DNA from: Rebecca billardiae RCC1528
Lineage: Eukaryota > Haptophyta
DNA length: 64,000 bases
Direction: 5' to 3'
NCBI GenBank assembly: GCA_965240325.2
Contig: OZ251222.1
Coordinates: 744,001 to 808,000 of the forward strand
Position 1 is the first letter of the stretch; each line of letters begins with the position of its first letter. Shown here piece by piece: positions 1 to 10,626 of the stretch. The notes below the pieces were generated by a model. The model was not told where the DNA came from and made no database searches. It worked only from the letters and a program-made list of their open reading frames with translations. Position numbers and translations under genes: made by a program.

Positions 1-964
1 TGTACTCTGCGTTGGGCATCGGGATGCCTGTGATGTCCTCGACCCGCCGAGCGACCTCGATCATGACGCTCGCGTTGGCGCACGCGCCGTCGCACCACGC
101 GTTCTCGGACGTGCGCGTCGAGTCGAAGCTCGCCTTGAACCGGCCGTTCTCGGTCATGCCGCCGACGTTGCTCGAGCGCTCGTACTTGCTCGGCGGCATC
201 AGCGCGACAATCTCATCGCACTCGGCCTCGGTGAGGAAGTGGTCGAAGGTGACGACCCACGGGCTGGTGGAGTGCACGGCCACGGGCCCGTACTGCGCGT
301 CGTATTTGCCCGCCTGCACGGCCCGGAAGATCTCGCCCATCCGGTACGGGCGCAGGCGCTGCGGCTCCTTTGGATCGCGCTTGCACCGGACCTTTGGGTC
401 GCGGAGGTGGCACGTGCGGCACGAGTGCGCGCACTCGACGATCATGTAGCCCGGATTGCTCTCGCACTCGCCAGCGCGCGCCCAGGTCGCGCATGCGTCG
501 TTCAGGTCCTTGCAGCTCGTCTCCGGGCCCTCCTCGACGGGCCCGGCGCACGCGCTGCAGCTCTTTGGGCATGCGCCGCGCATGTACGCTGAATTCTTGG
601 CACACTCGCCGTGCTCGGCCCACGCGGCGCAATTCTCGCTCGTGTCGCGGCAGTCGGGGGAGTCGGCGTGTGTCACCGTTGGCTTTGCCGGCTCTGGGCG
701 CGTGGGTGCGGATGTTGGAACCGCCGCGCCCGCGTCAGCAGCCGCCTCGTGCACGTCCGAGCTCGGCGTCGGCTCCGTGACCGGCTCCGCTCTGCTGGCC
801 GTGCCCACAAGGCCCTGCAGCGCGGGACCGGAGGCGTATGCGGCGACCATGGCGGCCACAGCGAAGCCAACAGCAGCGAACGCCGTCGCGCTGGGGAACC
901 TCTCCTTCGCTCCGGCCGGTGGCTTCTGCTGCTTCTGACCGCGCGCGCGCGCTTGGCCAGCCAT
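1..964 (-). CDS. Prolyl 4-hydroxylase-like 2OG-Fe(II) oxygenase with two ShKT domains (C-terminus cut by window edge)
   Basis: The reading frame is open from an ATG at 964 to the left edge (321 complete codons). A short basic N-terminus is followed by one hydrophobic segment (about residues 24-44), which looks like a type II signal anchor, then a Pro/Ala linker. Two six-cysteine ShKT modules follow: the first runs from DCRDTSENCAAWA to CPKSCSAC (about 104-139), the second from CKDLNDACATWA to CAHSCRTC (about 150-184). The segment PWVVTFDHFLTEAECDEIV (about 220 on) and GRFKASFDSTRTSENAWC are typical of the start of the P4Hc domain. The family hydroxylates prolines in the secretory pathway using Fe(II), oxoglutarate and ascorbate, so a role on hydroxyproline-rich wall or surface proteins is reasonable inference, given the PPSPPP protein in this window. 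The catalytic HxD...H and 2OG-binding residues lie beyond the edge and cannot be checked. Confidence 0.88.
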   Translation of the reverse strand, partial: MAGQARARGQKQQKPPAGAKERFPSATAFAAVGFAVAAMVAAYASGPALQGLVGTASRAEPVTEPTPSSDVHEAAADAGAAVPTSAPTRPEPAKPTVTHADSPDCRDTSENCAAWAEHGECAKNSAYMRGACPKSCSACAGPVEEGPETSCKDLNDACATWARAGECESNPGYMIVECAHSCRTCHLRDPKVRCKRDPKEPQRLRPYRMGEIFRAVQAGKYDAQYGPVAVHSTSPWVVTFDHFLTEAECDEIVALMPPSKYERSSNVGGMTENGRFKASFDSTRTSENAWCDGACANASVMIEVARRVEDITGIPMPNAEY

Positions 965-1129
965 CGTGGCGTCCCGCGGTCCCAACCACTCCTCCGCTGA
1001 CCAACCCTCCGCAGGACAGGAAGCACTGCTGGAAATCCGGATGAGCAAACAAAATCGCCCCTGACCAGGTTCGCTGCATCAGCGGCCGAGCGGCGTGTCC
1101 TTGGTGTGGCGGTGGTCAGGCCGCCATCG

Positions 1130-1648
1130 ATGCAGCAGGATGACGACGGGGAGGAACGAGTGACAATCTGCGTCGTATGGAAGGGCATCGCCGGCGTTGA
1201 CGATGGCGCGAGCGATCTCTTTACGGTCTCGCCAACCCTGAACGCCGAGCAGATCGCTCTCCTCCCTCCGCCCGTCAGCGTGCGGTACGCGCAGTTCGAC
1301 CTGAGCAAGGGTGCGATTGGCGCCGTTTACGAGGGTGTGCCGCTCGATGGCGGGGTGAGGCTCGCAGAGCTGCTGCGCAAGCGCAATGCTGGGGACGTCA
1401 GAAACACGTCGTACCCCACCTTCGAGCTGAGCCCCCTCCTCTTACTCCGCGAGAAGTATGGCGACCACGTTGCGCAGCCTGCCTCCACACCCACAGCCTC
1501 GCCGGTGAAGACCCGGCACATGACTTCCGTCCAGCTGATTGAGCACTTGCGCGCGAACGGGGTCGAGCCACCGGACGGCCTCGGGACGCCGCGCAGCGTC
1601 CTCCGGCAGCTCGCGGCGGACCTCGAAGGGCCACGCTTTCACGAATGA
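1130..1648 (+). CDS. Hypothetical protein, 172 aa
   Basis: I do not recognise this protein. The first in-frame ATG is at 1130; the frame also runs upstream through GTG codons, which are not expected starts here. Composition is balanced and coding-like, with an acidic start (MQQDDDGEE), a central segment with RYAQFDLSKGAIGAVYEG and LAELLRKRNAGDVRNTSY, and a C-terminal stretch TSVQLIEHLRANGVEPP that resembles a short helical SAP/LEM-like motif, though too weakly to assign. There is no signal peptide or membrane segment. It is divergent from the prolyl hydroxylase gene, with 165 bp between the two ATGs, so they may share a promoter. Expression data would be needed to be sure it is a gene. Confidence 0.55.
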   Translation: MQQDDDGEERVTICVVWKGIAGVDDGASDLFTVSPTLNAEQIALLPPPVSVRYAQFDLSKGAIGAVYEGVPLDGGVRLAELLRKRNAGDVRNTSYPTFELSPLLLLREKYGDHVAQPASTPTASPVKTRHMTSVQLIEHLRANGVEPPDGLGTPRSVLRQLAADLEGPRFHE

Positions 1649-4189
1649 CCTGGGCCGCGGGACGCCCCTGCTGAGGTGGAATAAAGAACGAATACCAGTG
1701 CTGTGCCTGCTGTGGATGGTGGCAAGCTTCAGTCAGGCAGTGGTGGCAGCATCAGTGCAAGGCGTGCTCGAGCGCTCTTGTCGGCATGCCCGTGGGTGCG
1801 CCTGTGCTTTGGCGATGCAGCCCGGTGATGGCGAGGCAGTCGTCCGCCCCGGCCGTGCCCGCTGCGGCCAAGCGGGCAAGTCCGAGGAGCCTAAACAGTT
1901 AAACACTCACTAACACTGACAGGCTGACAATTGACATTCCCCGCATACTATTTTTGTAAACACTGAACTACACTAATTAAGTCGTCTTACTACTACGACG
2001 ACTACTGACGACTTAAATATCGCGGACTTCTATGCTGTGTCTACTACTGGCATAATCGGCCTGGCGTCTGATACTCTGATTCAGTGATTGGCACTACTGT
2101 CAGTTAGGGGGGCCAAAGTGGCACTGTAGCGTTACTGACGGCCACGAGCGCGGGTCCTAGCGAGTGTTTAGAGCTGATTTCGGGCTGGATCATTTGCCCG
2201 CTGGAGGGGTCTGGTCCGGCCATGTAAAAAAATCAGGTGCACATACCCTGAATATAGGGCGTAACGGCTAACATATTTACTTATTAGAATGAGCCTGAAC
2301 TTATTGGAAACGGTATGTAACGGTCGTCCTATATGTGACATATAGACCATGTCGACCTCACTTTGATAGAGCATCTCAGCGAGATCGTTCTGAGTCCCCA
2401 GCAGCAGCAGGTCCCAACATGCGATATAGGCTGTGTACTGGCAGGCTGTCAAATATGTAGTTTCCTAGAAGCCACCGATATCGTTACATACCCACTGTGT
2501 ATATAGGCGCCATGCTGATGAATACAGCCTCGTCTGATCTCGAGCTGCGAGATACGTTTTCAGACTGTGTATACGGCCACGCGTACGGCGTATTGCAGAC
2601 ATAGTAGACCCAAAGCACCGGCCCCACGTCCTTAGCCCGGGAGTGCTCTCGGTCATAGTCAAGGTTTAAAGTGACTCGAGCCAACCGTCACCGCTCCCTG
2701 GCCGAGACCTACGAGGCAGGTCAAATCTGTCGTCGTCGCAGTGCGGCACAGTGCCGAGCATGCGATTCGGCAGCAAACGTCTGCTCCAAGCGGTGGCTGG
2801 CGTGTCTGCACCAAACCAGGCTGGATGGGATTGGTCCATATAGGTACGTACTACCCTGTTCCGCGCTATTTCTGGGCTTAGGGGCGGATATTCGGCCTAC
2901 AGAGGCTGATCCGGCGCTGTTCGGCGCTCCTGGCTGGCTGCGCGGAGCCCAACGGCAAGCGCCGGCGTGTGCAAGGTGTCAAGATTGAGACGGTCTCTGA
3001 CGCTCCCGCCGGTCTTGGGCGCACCAGGGTGCATGAGGGCCCATCTGCATCTGCTTCTGCAGGCATGAGCGTCACAGGGGCGCGCTTGCAGGCACGGTCG
3101 AGTGCACGTCGGACCTGTCGAATGAGCCAACCGCTGCCTGCGAGCACGTCCGCGACGTCCTGAGAGGCGAATGGGAGGCGCCCAGACGCCATCAGAGGGC
3201 ACACGTGACCCATACCCAACGTACTGACCATCGCAAGTGCCACGGCAGGTGCAAACACGGGCCCTACAAGCGGAACATGACAGTTGCGAGCTCCGCGGAG
3301 GTGTTGCGCGCGAGCTCGCGCCGGTCTGCTGACGGCGATTCCGGCGCAGCAGGGCAGGTTAGGCGAGCTGGGCATCCACATACATACATGGGCACTTGGT
3401 GCGAGCATCGATCTCAACTGTGCGAGTTGATCATGAGCCACACCGTGCGGTAGCGTGACGCGCGCACGCAGCGCGCCAATTCAAGCCGGCCGACGCGCGC
3501 CGCGCACGGCGCGAGATGGCCAAGAAGCGGGTGGTGAGCCGCTGGTGGCGCAAAGGCACGGGTCAGTAGCGCCCACCAGCGTCACGCGCGCGCGCACCCG
3601 AGACCATCTCGGCGTCTCAAAGGTCGCGAGCGCGCGGCGGTCCACTGCCTCCGGCCGCTCGCGCTGGAGCGGAACCGAGCTCTGAGCGTCCGAAGGCGTG
3701 AAGCTCGATTTTCGAGCGGGGTCCGAGAAAAAGGCTCCGCGCCACCCTAAAAGGCCGAGGGCGGAGCGAAAATGCGACGCGACTTTGCTTTTCATTTTTA
3801 AATGGGCGGTTTGGCCCCCCTATGTCAGTACTGATTGATCAGTCATCAGACCTCGGAAGTCCTAGTCCTTCACTCCTACAGGCTACACCTCGTCTGGTCC
3901 GCGTCCGTTTACCGTTCGTTAGTACTGTCAGAGTCCGGCCGCCAGTCAGATTATCCGACAATATAGCAGATATATACTGATTACTGTATATCTAGTTAGC
4001 TTACTACTCAGTTATTATAATTTATAATATATAGTCGTTTATACTCGCGGGAGACGGGCGGCGTCACGGATATTTCTGCCTCACTGCTATCGGCAATAAC
4101 ATTGCATGGTGCGCGCCGCCTTTCCCGCCGCCAACAAGTGAGTGAACAACACGCGCCTTGGAACAACTTGGCGTGATTGACTGACGTAA
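1649..4189. other. Spacer without a supported gene (2.5 kb)
   Basis: Base composition drops well below that of the flanking genes, and many short A/T-rich patches appear (for example 3950-4080). Two open frames on the minus strand (2878-3441 without an ATG at its 5' end, and 3481-3795 beginning MKSKVASHFRSALGLLGW) have no recognisable domain. The second lies in a locally GC-rich block and could be part of a dispersed repeat, but nothing in this window repeats it. Confidence 0.5.
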
Positions 4190-5938
4190 TTATAGCAGCA
4201 TGTCGAGGTGCAGCCTGCGGCGCACGAGGCGCGCAAGCCACCCCAGGCGCCGGCTCTGCGACTCCGACTCGGTCGAAGCCGAAGGCTGAGCGCTGCTCGC
4301 AGGCGCCAGCACCGACTCGTCTCCTGCGCTAGGAGGGTCGTGTGAGGCTCTGAGCCCGACCGTGTCGTCATCGTCAGCGTCGCGGGTGGCGGGCGTGCGC
4401 GTCACTGCAAAGCCAGCGTCGTCCTCGTCCTCGTCACCGGCGGGCGCGGTGAGGGGCACGTGCTCGAGCGGATCCTCCGCATCCGCAGATGGCGATGCGG
4501 CTGTGAGCATCTCGATGTCCACGTCCGCGATCGGCGCGGCGTACGTGTACGTCATGGCCATGGTCACCGGCGGCGATGGGCAGCGCGCGATGGCGCGGTC
4601 GCCGTCTGCTACAGAGGCCGCAGCGGCGGAATCGCGCGAGCCAGCCTCGCGCGAAGCGTCGCCGGCGGCGAAGGAGAGGTAGCACAGCCCGCCGCTCAGC
4701 GCGACGAGCGCGCACGCGTACCCCGAGAGCAGCGCCCCGGCGTCGTCCACGACGAGGAACGCCACCGCCGTCGCCAGCCCGCTCTGCAGCTTGAGGTTGG
4801 CGAAGGCCACCGCCGGCTGGTCATGGAACGCGTCTGCAAAGACGGCCATCGTCGTGCCCTGCCACACGGCGTTGCCGTAGCCGTACGCGAGGAAGAGCAG
4901 GACGATGGCGGGGAGCAGCGGCGCCGAGGACTCGCCGTCCGCGACGCGGGCGCCCGACAGGTGCGCGCAGAGCATCCCGCTGCATGCGAAGGCGAGCGCG
5001 CCTGAGGCCACAGCGCGCGCACGCGCGCGCGTCGTGGAGCTGCGCGCGTGCAGCGCGGCCGCGAGCGCAGAGACCAGGCCGCTCAGCGCGAAGAGCCAGC
5101 CCACGTGCTCCGCGCCGAGGATCCGCGTGACGAGGATCGTGCCGTGGTAAGGCACGTTGCTCGCCGTGAGCCCGAAGGCCACGTTGCTCGGCGCGAGGAG
5201 CAGCATGCGGTGCCGGCCGTTTTGCCGCACGACGGCAGAGACGTGGCGGATGAGCCGCCGCGAGACGTCGGCGACCTGGCGGCCGACGGCCTCGGCGGGC
5301 GGGCCCGGCAGGGCGCCCTCAACATCGCGCACGCAGAAGTACATCCCGAACGCGCTCAGCGCGCCGGCACTCGCGTACATGCCGTACAGCGCGCGCGCGC
5401 CGTTCTCATCGCTCTCGACGGCCATCAGGATCGCCGTCGCGAGCAGCTTGCCCGCGGTGAGGATCGAGGGGAGGATGGTGGCGAAGATGGCGGCCAGGCG
5501 CGACGTCGAGACGGAGAGCTCCCCCGTCGGCGAGAACGTCGCGTGCACGCGCGCGAGCTGCGAGAAGAAGGCGCCCTCCGACGTCCAGAGGAGCGCGCCG
5601 CCCAGCCCGGTCACGATTGCGCATGCCATGTGCAGTTGCACGAGCGGCAGGAGATGCACGGCCGCGTACGCGCTCACCGTCGCCAGGCCGGCAGTCAGAC
5701 CGCGCTTCGCAGATCCCAGCACCTCAAGCAGCGTCGGCGCGAGGAGCGCGCCGGCAGCGAACGCAAAGTAGAGAAGGCCATTCGCGGTCGCCGAGGCGTG
5801 CACATCCGTGCTGATGGCCTGGCCAATCACGATGACGGCGACCAGGCACGCCTCGCCCGTGGAGAAACAGAGCGCCATCACGACCATGCTGCGCTCCGCA
5901 CGCCGAAGCCCCCATCCCCCCAGTGTGTCCGCACTCAT
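4190..5938 (-). CDS. MFS-type / UNC-93-like multispan membrane transporter
   Basis: The start is the first ATG at 5938 (MSADTLGGWGLRRAERS); a longer frame exists only with TTG. The product is 582 residues. Roughly eleven to twelve hydrophobic segments fill residues 15-450: the first is VVMALCFSTGEACLVAVIVI, and later ones include LLYFAFAAGALLAP, LLPAIVLLFLAYGYGNAVW and ALVALSGGLCYLSFAAG. The arrangement of two six-helix halves with a polar loop near residue 215-250 fits the major facilitator fold. The ...FLAYGYGNAVWQG... segment and the lack of classical sugar-porter motifs suggest the UNC-93-like group. The last 130 residues are a hydrophilic, Asp/Ser-rich cytosolic tail. Substrate cannot be predicted. 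The gene is convergent with nothing and diverges from the DoxX-like gene at 6163. Confidence 0.75.
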   Translation of the reverse strand: MSADTLGGWGLRRAERSMVVMALCFSTGEACLVAVIVIGQAISTDVHASATANGLLYFAFAAGALLAPTLLEVLGSAKRGLTAGLATVSAYAAVHLLPLVQLHMACAIVTGLGGALLWTSEGAFFSQLARVHATFSPTGELSVSTSRLAAIFATILPSILTAGKLLATAILMAVESDENGARALYGMYASAGALSAFGMYFCVRDVEGALPGPPAEAVGRQVADVSRRLIRHVSAVVRQNGRHRMLLLAPSNVAFGLTASNVPYHGTILVTRILGAEHVGWLFALSGLVSALAAALHARSSTTRARARAVASGALAFACSGMLCAHLSGARVADGESSAPLLPAIVLLFLAYGYGNAVWQGTTMAVFADAFHDQPAVAFANLKLQSGLATAVAFLVVDDAGALLSGYACALVALSGGLCYLSFAAGDASREAGSRDSAAAASVADGDRAIARCPSPPVTMAMTYTYAAPIADVDIEMLTAASPSADAEDPLEHVPLTAPAGDEDEDDAGFAVTRTPATRDADDDDTVGLRASHDPPSAGDESVLAPASSAQPSASTESESQSRRLGWLARLVRRRLHLDMLL

Positions 5939-6162
5939 CGCCGCCCCGCCCACAGGGACGGGGAGCGCCCCGCCGGGCCTCTCGATTGGCGCAAAGGCCG
6001 GCGACGACGAGCGCAGCAAAAGTGAGTACAAGTACAGTTTTCTATGATTTTAAAACGTGCACCAGTAGCTTTTCGTCCACCAATCGCCGCAAAGCGCGAG
6101 GAGATTTGGCATTTGCTCGGTCATGCATCGAAAGAAAGTCGATCGAATAAAGTCCTCTCACG

Positions 6163-6594
6163 ATGGCGGACTCGCTCGAACACTGGCTGCGCATTGGCCA
6201 ATGTGTGCTCTTGGCGCCAGCGGCGCTCTTCTTCGCGACCAACGCCATCCACGGTCGCGCGCGTGGATCGCTGCGGCGCTTCGGCTATCCACTCTACATG
6301 GCCAAATACGTTGCGGCGACGCAGGGTACGATCATTCTGCTGAACACGGTCCGCAACGGCAAGTACGCGATGGTCGCGCAGTATGAGCTGATGGTGGTGA
6401 TGGGTGGGGCAGTTCACGCGCACGTCAAGGGCGAGCGCCGCACATTGGCCGCTGCGCCCGCTGTTGCCGTGCTGTGTTCGGCCGTCGCGTGCCTGATACT
6501 TCGGGGCGCATCACCTCCCTTCACGATTGCCATTGCCGCCCTCCTCGCCTTTGCGGGATGGTCTGTGGCTAATGCGGTCCAGGTGAAGAAGTAG
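6163..6594 (+). CDS. Small four-helix membrane protein, DoxX-like family
   Basis: The ATG at 6163 opens a 143-residue frame. Four hydrophobic helices are visible at about residues 13-29, 45-62, 78-98 (including LMVVMGGAVHAHVKGE) and 104-137. The Gly-Gly-x-x-x-x-His pattern in the third helix region and the size match the DoxX/SURF4-like superfamily of small membrane proteins often linked to redox or lipid metabolism. No catalytic residues can be named. The gene diverges from the transporter at 4190-5938 with 224 bp between ATGs. Assignment rests on topology and a short motif, so it is moderate. Confidence 0.6.
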   Translation: MADSLEHWLRIGQCVLLAPAALFFATNAIHGRARGSLRRFGYPLYMAKYVAATQGTIILLNTVRNGKYAMVAQYELMVVMGGAVHAHVKGERRTLAAAPAVAVLCSAVACLILRGASPPFTIAIAALLAFAGWSVANAVQVKK

Positions 6595-7423
6595 GGGGCC
6601 CCGCCGCTGAGGTCCCAAGAATATAGACGACGCAGTACTGCGGATGATAGTCGTATAGTAGACGACGGGTTTGGGACTCCGCGATGACAGCGGGGCCCCT
6701 GGATGGCAAACGGGCCTGCGCCAACGGCCTGATGGCACACCGCCGGCTTACACTAGTTGATTACTAGTTGCCGATTGGCGCGGACTTTGTTAGTGCCGTG
6801 ACTTATAGAGTAGCGGCGTGGACAGCGGCGATTGGCGCGGACTTAGTTAGTGCCGTGACTGATAGAGTAGCGGCGTGGACAGCGGCCATCCGGCCGCGGG
6901 CCCGCAGCGCGGATCGGCGGCCCTGCGCCAACGGTGCGGCACGCTTTCGGTCCGAAAGGTCCAACGACGACGCCTGGCACGACAGGCTGCCGCACTCGGC
7001 CTCAACCCGTGGCACCGCCCGGGGCTCCGCAGTCATCTCGCGGGCCGATCAAGCGCCCGATCATATTGCGGCTATTTCGGCGACGCCAGTCTCGGCGCGG
7101 CGGTGACGGTGCCACGGCACAGTGCTGAGACAGCCCGGGCACTTGCACCGTTGATGGCAGCTTATGATCGTGCTCGGATTCGAGTCATATTAAAGCTTGC
7201 TGCTCGCTGAGTCGCAGTCCGGCGCCTGAGAGTCTCACTGAGTGAGAGTCGGAGGCTGATTCCAGCGGCAGACTCCGACGACTGTTACGTACGACGACTG
7301 TTACTGTACCGCAGCCTGCCGGCAATCGGCAATCGCCCGTCACTGAAATCTGAATCGGAGCGGCTGAGCCACTAGTGACACCATGCCGCTTCGACCATGA
7401 ATGTACGACGCTCGTAGCTGAGA
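6595..7423. other. Spacer holding a short tandem repeat
   Basis: No protein is supported here. The only clear structure is the two-copy 57-bp repeat at 6772-6885. The block 6900-7110 is GC-rich and open in several frames but has no domain-like content. Confidence 0.5.
6772..6885. repeat. Two-copy 57-bp direct tandem repeat
   Basis: The unit beginning CGATTGGCGCGGACTT at 6772 is repeated exactly one period later at 6829, each copy ending GGCGTGGACAGCGG. The copies differ at only two positions (T/A and T/G). It lies between genes and has no visible function. Confidence 0.9.
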
Positions 7424-9130
7424 TCAGGCGCCCACCACAAAAACTCGTTCGGTGCTCCTCACGTTGCTCATGCACACGGGGCAACGAACGGTCCCGGCAC
7501 GCCGCAAGCGCTCCGCGCACTGGCTGCACGTGGCGACGTGATTGCAGGGCCGGAGGAGCACCTCGGGTGCGCGGTCCAGGCACACCGAGCAGAGCGCTGC
7601 GACGGCACCCGATGGAGGCAACGCGGGCGCGCCCTCTGTGCCCGCCCGTTGCTGCCCTGCAGGCTCGGCCGGCGCGAGCCGTGCTGCGTCTCGCCGCGTG
7701 GCCGCAGCCCTCTCCTCGGTGTGCCACAGGGCCTGCAGCTCGGTGCGCAGCTAACTGAGCAGCCGCTTGCGAGCGCGCGCGTGCGTGTCCAGGGCGTCAG
7801 CCTGCTCGCCCAGAGCGGCGCGCAGCGCCGAGGCGGCCCGTCGCGCCTTCTTCGACGCCCGGTCCACGCGCTCGGGCGTGGCGCTCGGGCTGTCCCGCAG
7901 CGCGCGCGCCTCCGAGTCGGCGCGCGCCTGCGCTTCGCGCGCCCCGCGAGCGTACTCGTCCGCCTTGCGCAGCTCGGCGCGCTCCTCCGCCTCCCGCGCA
8001 GAGAGCCGGTCCTGCATGTCGACGAGGGCGCGCACGAGGCGCGTGTCGCCGAGCTCCGGGCGCGCGGCGGCGAAGCCGAGCGCCTCGCCGTGGAGCAGCG
8101 CCTCGACCCGGCCCGAGCGGCTCGCAGAGCGCACGTCGCGCGCGAGCAGCTCGCACAGCGAGAGCGCCGTTCGGCCAGACGCGTCCGGTGCTGCGCCCAA
8201 CCTCGCGTGCGCTGCCGCGGCAAGGACCCCGGGGCCGACGGCGGAGAGGGCGCTCTCGAGGCCCAACGGCTCGTCCTGCTCCCCGCCCGCGGCCGCGGCG
8301 GCCTGCGCCTCGACGATAGACGCCACCGACTCCGCCGCCAGCAGGCCGGCGTCAAGCAGCGCGGCCACACCGCCACGACCGCCCGCGGCGTGCGCGAGCG
8401 CTGGCACGGCGCGCGCGGTGCTGGCGGCCTCGCGCACGCGCGAGCGCGCCGCGTCGTGCACGCGCGGGCGTGCGAGTAGAGGCGTGTTCGCGTGGCGAGC
8501 GAGCTCGCTCAGGCGTGCGTCGCAGGCCTTCGCCTCTGCGAGCGACTCCACCGCCAGCTGCAGCCCAAGTGCTGATCCGGCGCGCAGCACTGCGCTCCAC
8601 CCGCGGACGTCGCTCAGCGCGCAGAGGTCGGGCAGACCGAGGGGGGGGCGAAGGCCGCCGTCGAGCTGCGCTTTGAGCAGCTGCGCCAGCGCGCGGGCGG
8701 CCCCGGGCGCGAAGTCGAGGATGGCCTCCAGCCCGCCGCCGCGCGCCTGCCCGCACGCGAGAAGAAGTGCTGCCGCGCCGTGCGCAGTGGCCGTCGTCCT
8801 GAGGTCTGAGAGCAGCACGTCCTCGCGCTTAAACAGGAGGGCTGGAGGGTGTCCGATGAGCACCGCGCGCGGGTCTTGCCTGAACGCCTCGCGCAGCGCG
8901 GCGATCTCGGCCGGTGAGTCGTAGTCGGTCGCGGCGAGGCGCGCACTTGCATACAAGGCGAGCGCAGCGGGCACAGACATGGCCGTGATGGCGCGCAGGT
9001 CCAGCGCCAGGCAGCGCTGACGCATGATGAAGACGCCGATCCCAGCGGCGAGGGTGCTCGAGCAGAGCGTGAGCCATTGCGTAGCGCGCCGCCAGCGCGC
9101 GCGGCGCTCGGCGGCAGCGTCGGACTCCAT
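7424..9130 (-). CDS. Membrane-anchored coiled-coil protein with C-terminal C3HC4 RING finger; in-frame TAG at 7751-7753
   Basis: The start is ATG 9130 (MESDAAAERRARWRRATQW); the frame then runs 459 codons to a TAG at 7751-7753. N-terminal features are two hydrophobic segments (about residues 17-35 and 41-58). A long Ala/Leu/Glu/Arg-rich helical region follows and becomes coiled coil in the last 100 residues before the TAG. After the TAG the same frame continues 109 codons to a TGA at 7424 and encodes a clean RING: CSVC...C-N-H-V...CSQC...CPVC (C3HC4, SVBP/IAP-like type), closing with RSTERVFVVGA. RING fingers of this kind are E3 ubiquitin ligases, often anchored in organelle membranes. Continuity of frame across the TAG suggests one gene that is interrupted, read through, or affected by a base error; no GT-AG intron removing the TAG in frame was found. 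Without readthrough the product lacks the RING. Confidence 0.65.
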
Positions 9131-9609
9131 CGTCGCCCGGCGCAGTCGCGCGCCGGGCGGACGTGATGACTGATGGCGACAACGGCAAGAGCGATACTGT
9201 GTCAGTACTGCGGTAAGCATTAAGCAAGTGTCACAGTCGACTGACTCACAATGCCGTGCAAACAAACCGCGCCGTCGCGCGTGACTCACACTGGACTCAG
9301 AGTCGTGGCCATCTGACCCACAGCCATCCGCCGCGAGGCGCCGCGGCCTGATGCCGCGCCGCCGCGGCCGTCGTACCGACGCCTGCACGCGGTGCAAGCC
9401 GCTTTGAGCCTTAGTAGTACTACTAGGCCCGCAAGCCCGAAGCCGGCCAAGGCCAAACGGAATTCGGAACTACGGTAGGCAAAGCGCGCGCGCGGTCGGG
9501 CGGAGGCGCAGCGCCCACACGCTACGGCAGCAGGCAGCGCCGTACGACCGCCAGTCGCCATGATCAGCCGGGCTGAGCCCCTCCTCTTGACCCCAGTCGG
9601 CGCGCGCGA

Positions 9610-10626
9610 TCAGACGTAGGCCGTCGGCGTCAGCCCCGAGGTGCCCAGCTCGAGCAGCTTGGCGAACGTGGCCGAGAAGTCGGCGCGGAACTTTGCGCTG
9701 TCCTTGGCGTACACCTCGACGTACTTCTTGAACTTGGGGTCCTCGATCAGGACGAGGTCACTCGGCAGCATCATCAGCTTGCCGGACGGATCCTCGTACT
9801 GGAACGGGCCGTCCCACTTCTTCGGCGTCCACTTCAGGTTGAGCAGCAGCGCGTAGTACGAGTTGGTGAGCAGCGTGGGCGTCGGCGTCCACGGCCCGTC
9901 GTACCCGCTCGCGTCCGGGTGGCACCTGCCGAGGGCGTGCGCGCCGGAGAGCACGACGATCTCCTCGTCGTTGAAGCCCATCCGGCCGAAGACCTCACGC
10001 AGCCCCGCCGCGGTCGCCTTGGGCGAGCCCTTGTCCGCCGCCGGCAGCCGACCGTCAGGCGTCACCTTGGACTCGTCGCCGTCTGAGCGGCCGGAGGACC
10101 ACGGCACCGTCGGCCCGTTCATCTCCTTGACGGCGACGACGCCGGCGAGGGTGAAGAGGTCGGCGTACGAGATGGCCTTGTACTTCTTCTTCACCGGCGC
10201 CAGCCAGTCGACCGCCTTCGCGAGCCCCGCGTTCGCGCCGTGCGCCAGCTCCTCCTTGAAGCGGATGGATCCGGGCCCTGAGCCGCCGTCCTTCTGCGCC
10301 TTGTCGTACGTGCCCGACGAGTGCCACGCGAGGCGGACGAGGGTGGGGCCCTTGTCTGGATCGCTACGCACGATCTTTGCAATGTCTGCCGCCGCCGCCC
10401 GGTAGTCGACGCCATCGGCAAGGGCCGGTGGGCTCACGCCGAGACCGGACACGAGAGCGAGCGCGCAAGCCGACGAGAGCGCGTGCCGGCGGCCAATCAT
10501 CGACGAGACGGCGTCAGCCTGCGGTGTGCCCGGCATGACTGGGCGTGCGACGGGCTGCACACGCGTCAGCTTCGTCGCGCTGGGCCCCATCAGGGCCACC
10601 GCCGCGCATGTGAGCGTCGCAAGCAT
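9610..10626 (-). CDS. APX: L-ascorbate peroxidase, plastid/thylakoid-targeted
   Basis: The 338-residue protein from ATG 10626 carries the class I heme peroxidase signature. The distal site is [12 protein letters not shown] (Arg98, Trp101, His102), the proximal site is [14 protein letters not shown] (His230), followed by [15 protein letters not shown] and WDGPFQYED, as in ascorbate peroxidases. It reduces hydrogen peroxide with ascorbate. The first 70 residues look like bipartite plastid targeting: an N-terminal hydrophobic signal-like stretch ([13 protein letters not shown]), a linker, then a twin-arginine plus hydrophobic segment ([18 protein letters not shown]) ending in ALADG, which resembles a Tat-type thylakoid lumen signal. 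Location in the lumen or stroma is therefore inferred. Length of the mature part (about 268) is normal. No intron is seen. It is divergent from the coiled-coil gene at 10847. Confidence 0.93.
   Translation of the reverse strand: MLATLTCAAVALMGPSATKLTRVQPVARPVMPGTPQADAVSSMIGRRHALSSACALALVSGLGVSPPALADGVDYRAAAADIAKIVRSDPDKGPTLVRLAWHSSGTYDKAQKDGGSGPGSIRFKEELAHGANAGLAKAVDWLAPVKKKYKAISYADLFTLAGVVAVKEMNGPTVPWSSGRSDGDESKVTPDGRLPAADKGSPKATAAGLREVFGRMGFNDEEIVVLSGAHALGRCHPDASGYDGPWTPTPTLLTNSYYALLLNLKWTPKKWDGPFQYEDPSGKLMMLPSDLVLIEDPKFKKYVEVYAKDSAKFRADFSATFAKLLELGTSGLTPTAYV

Noticed and set aside
2878-3441. 187-codon minus-strand frame
   Set aside because: No ATG at its start, no domain, and no regular composition; treated as chance.
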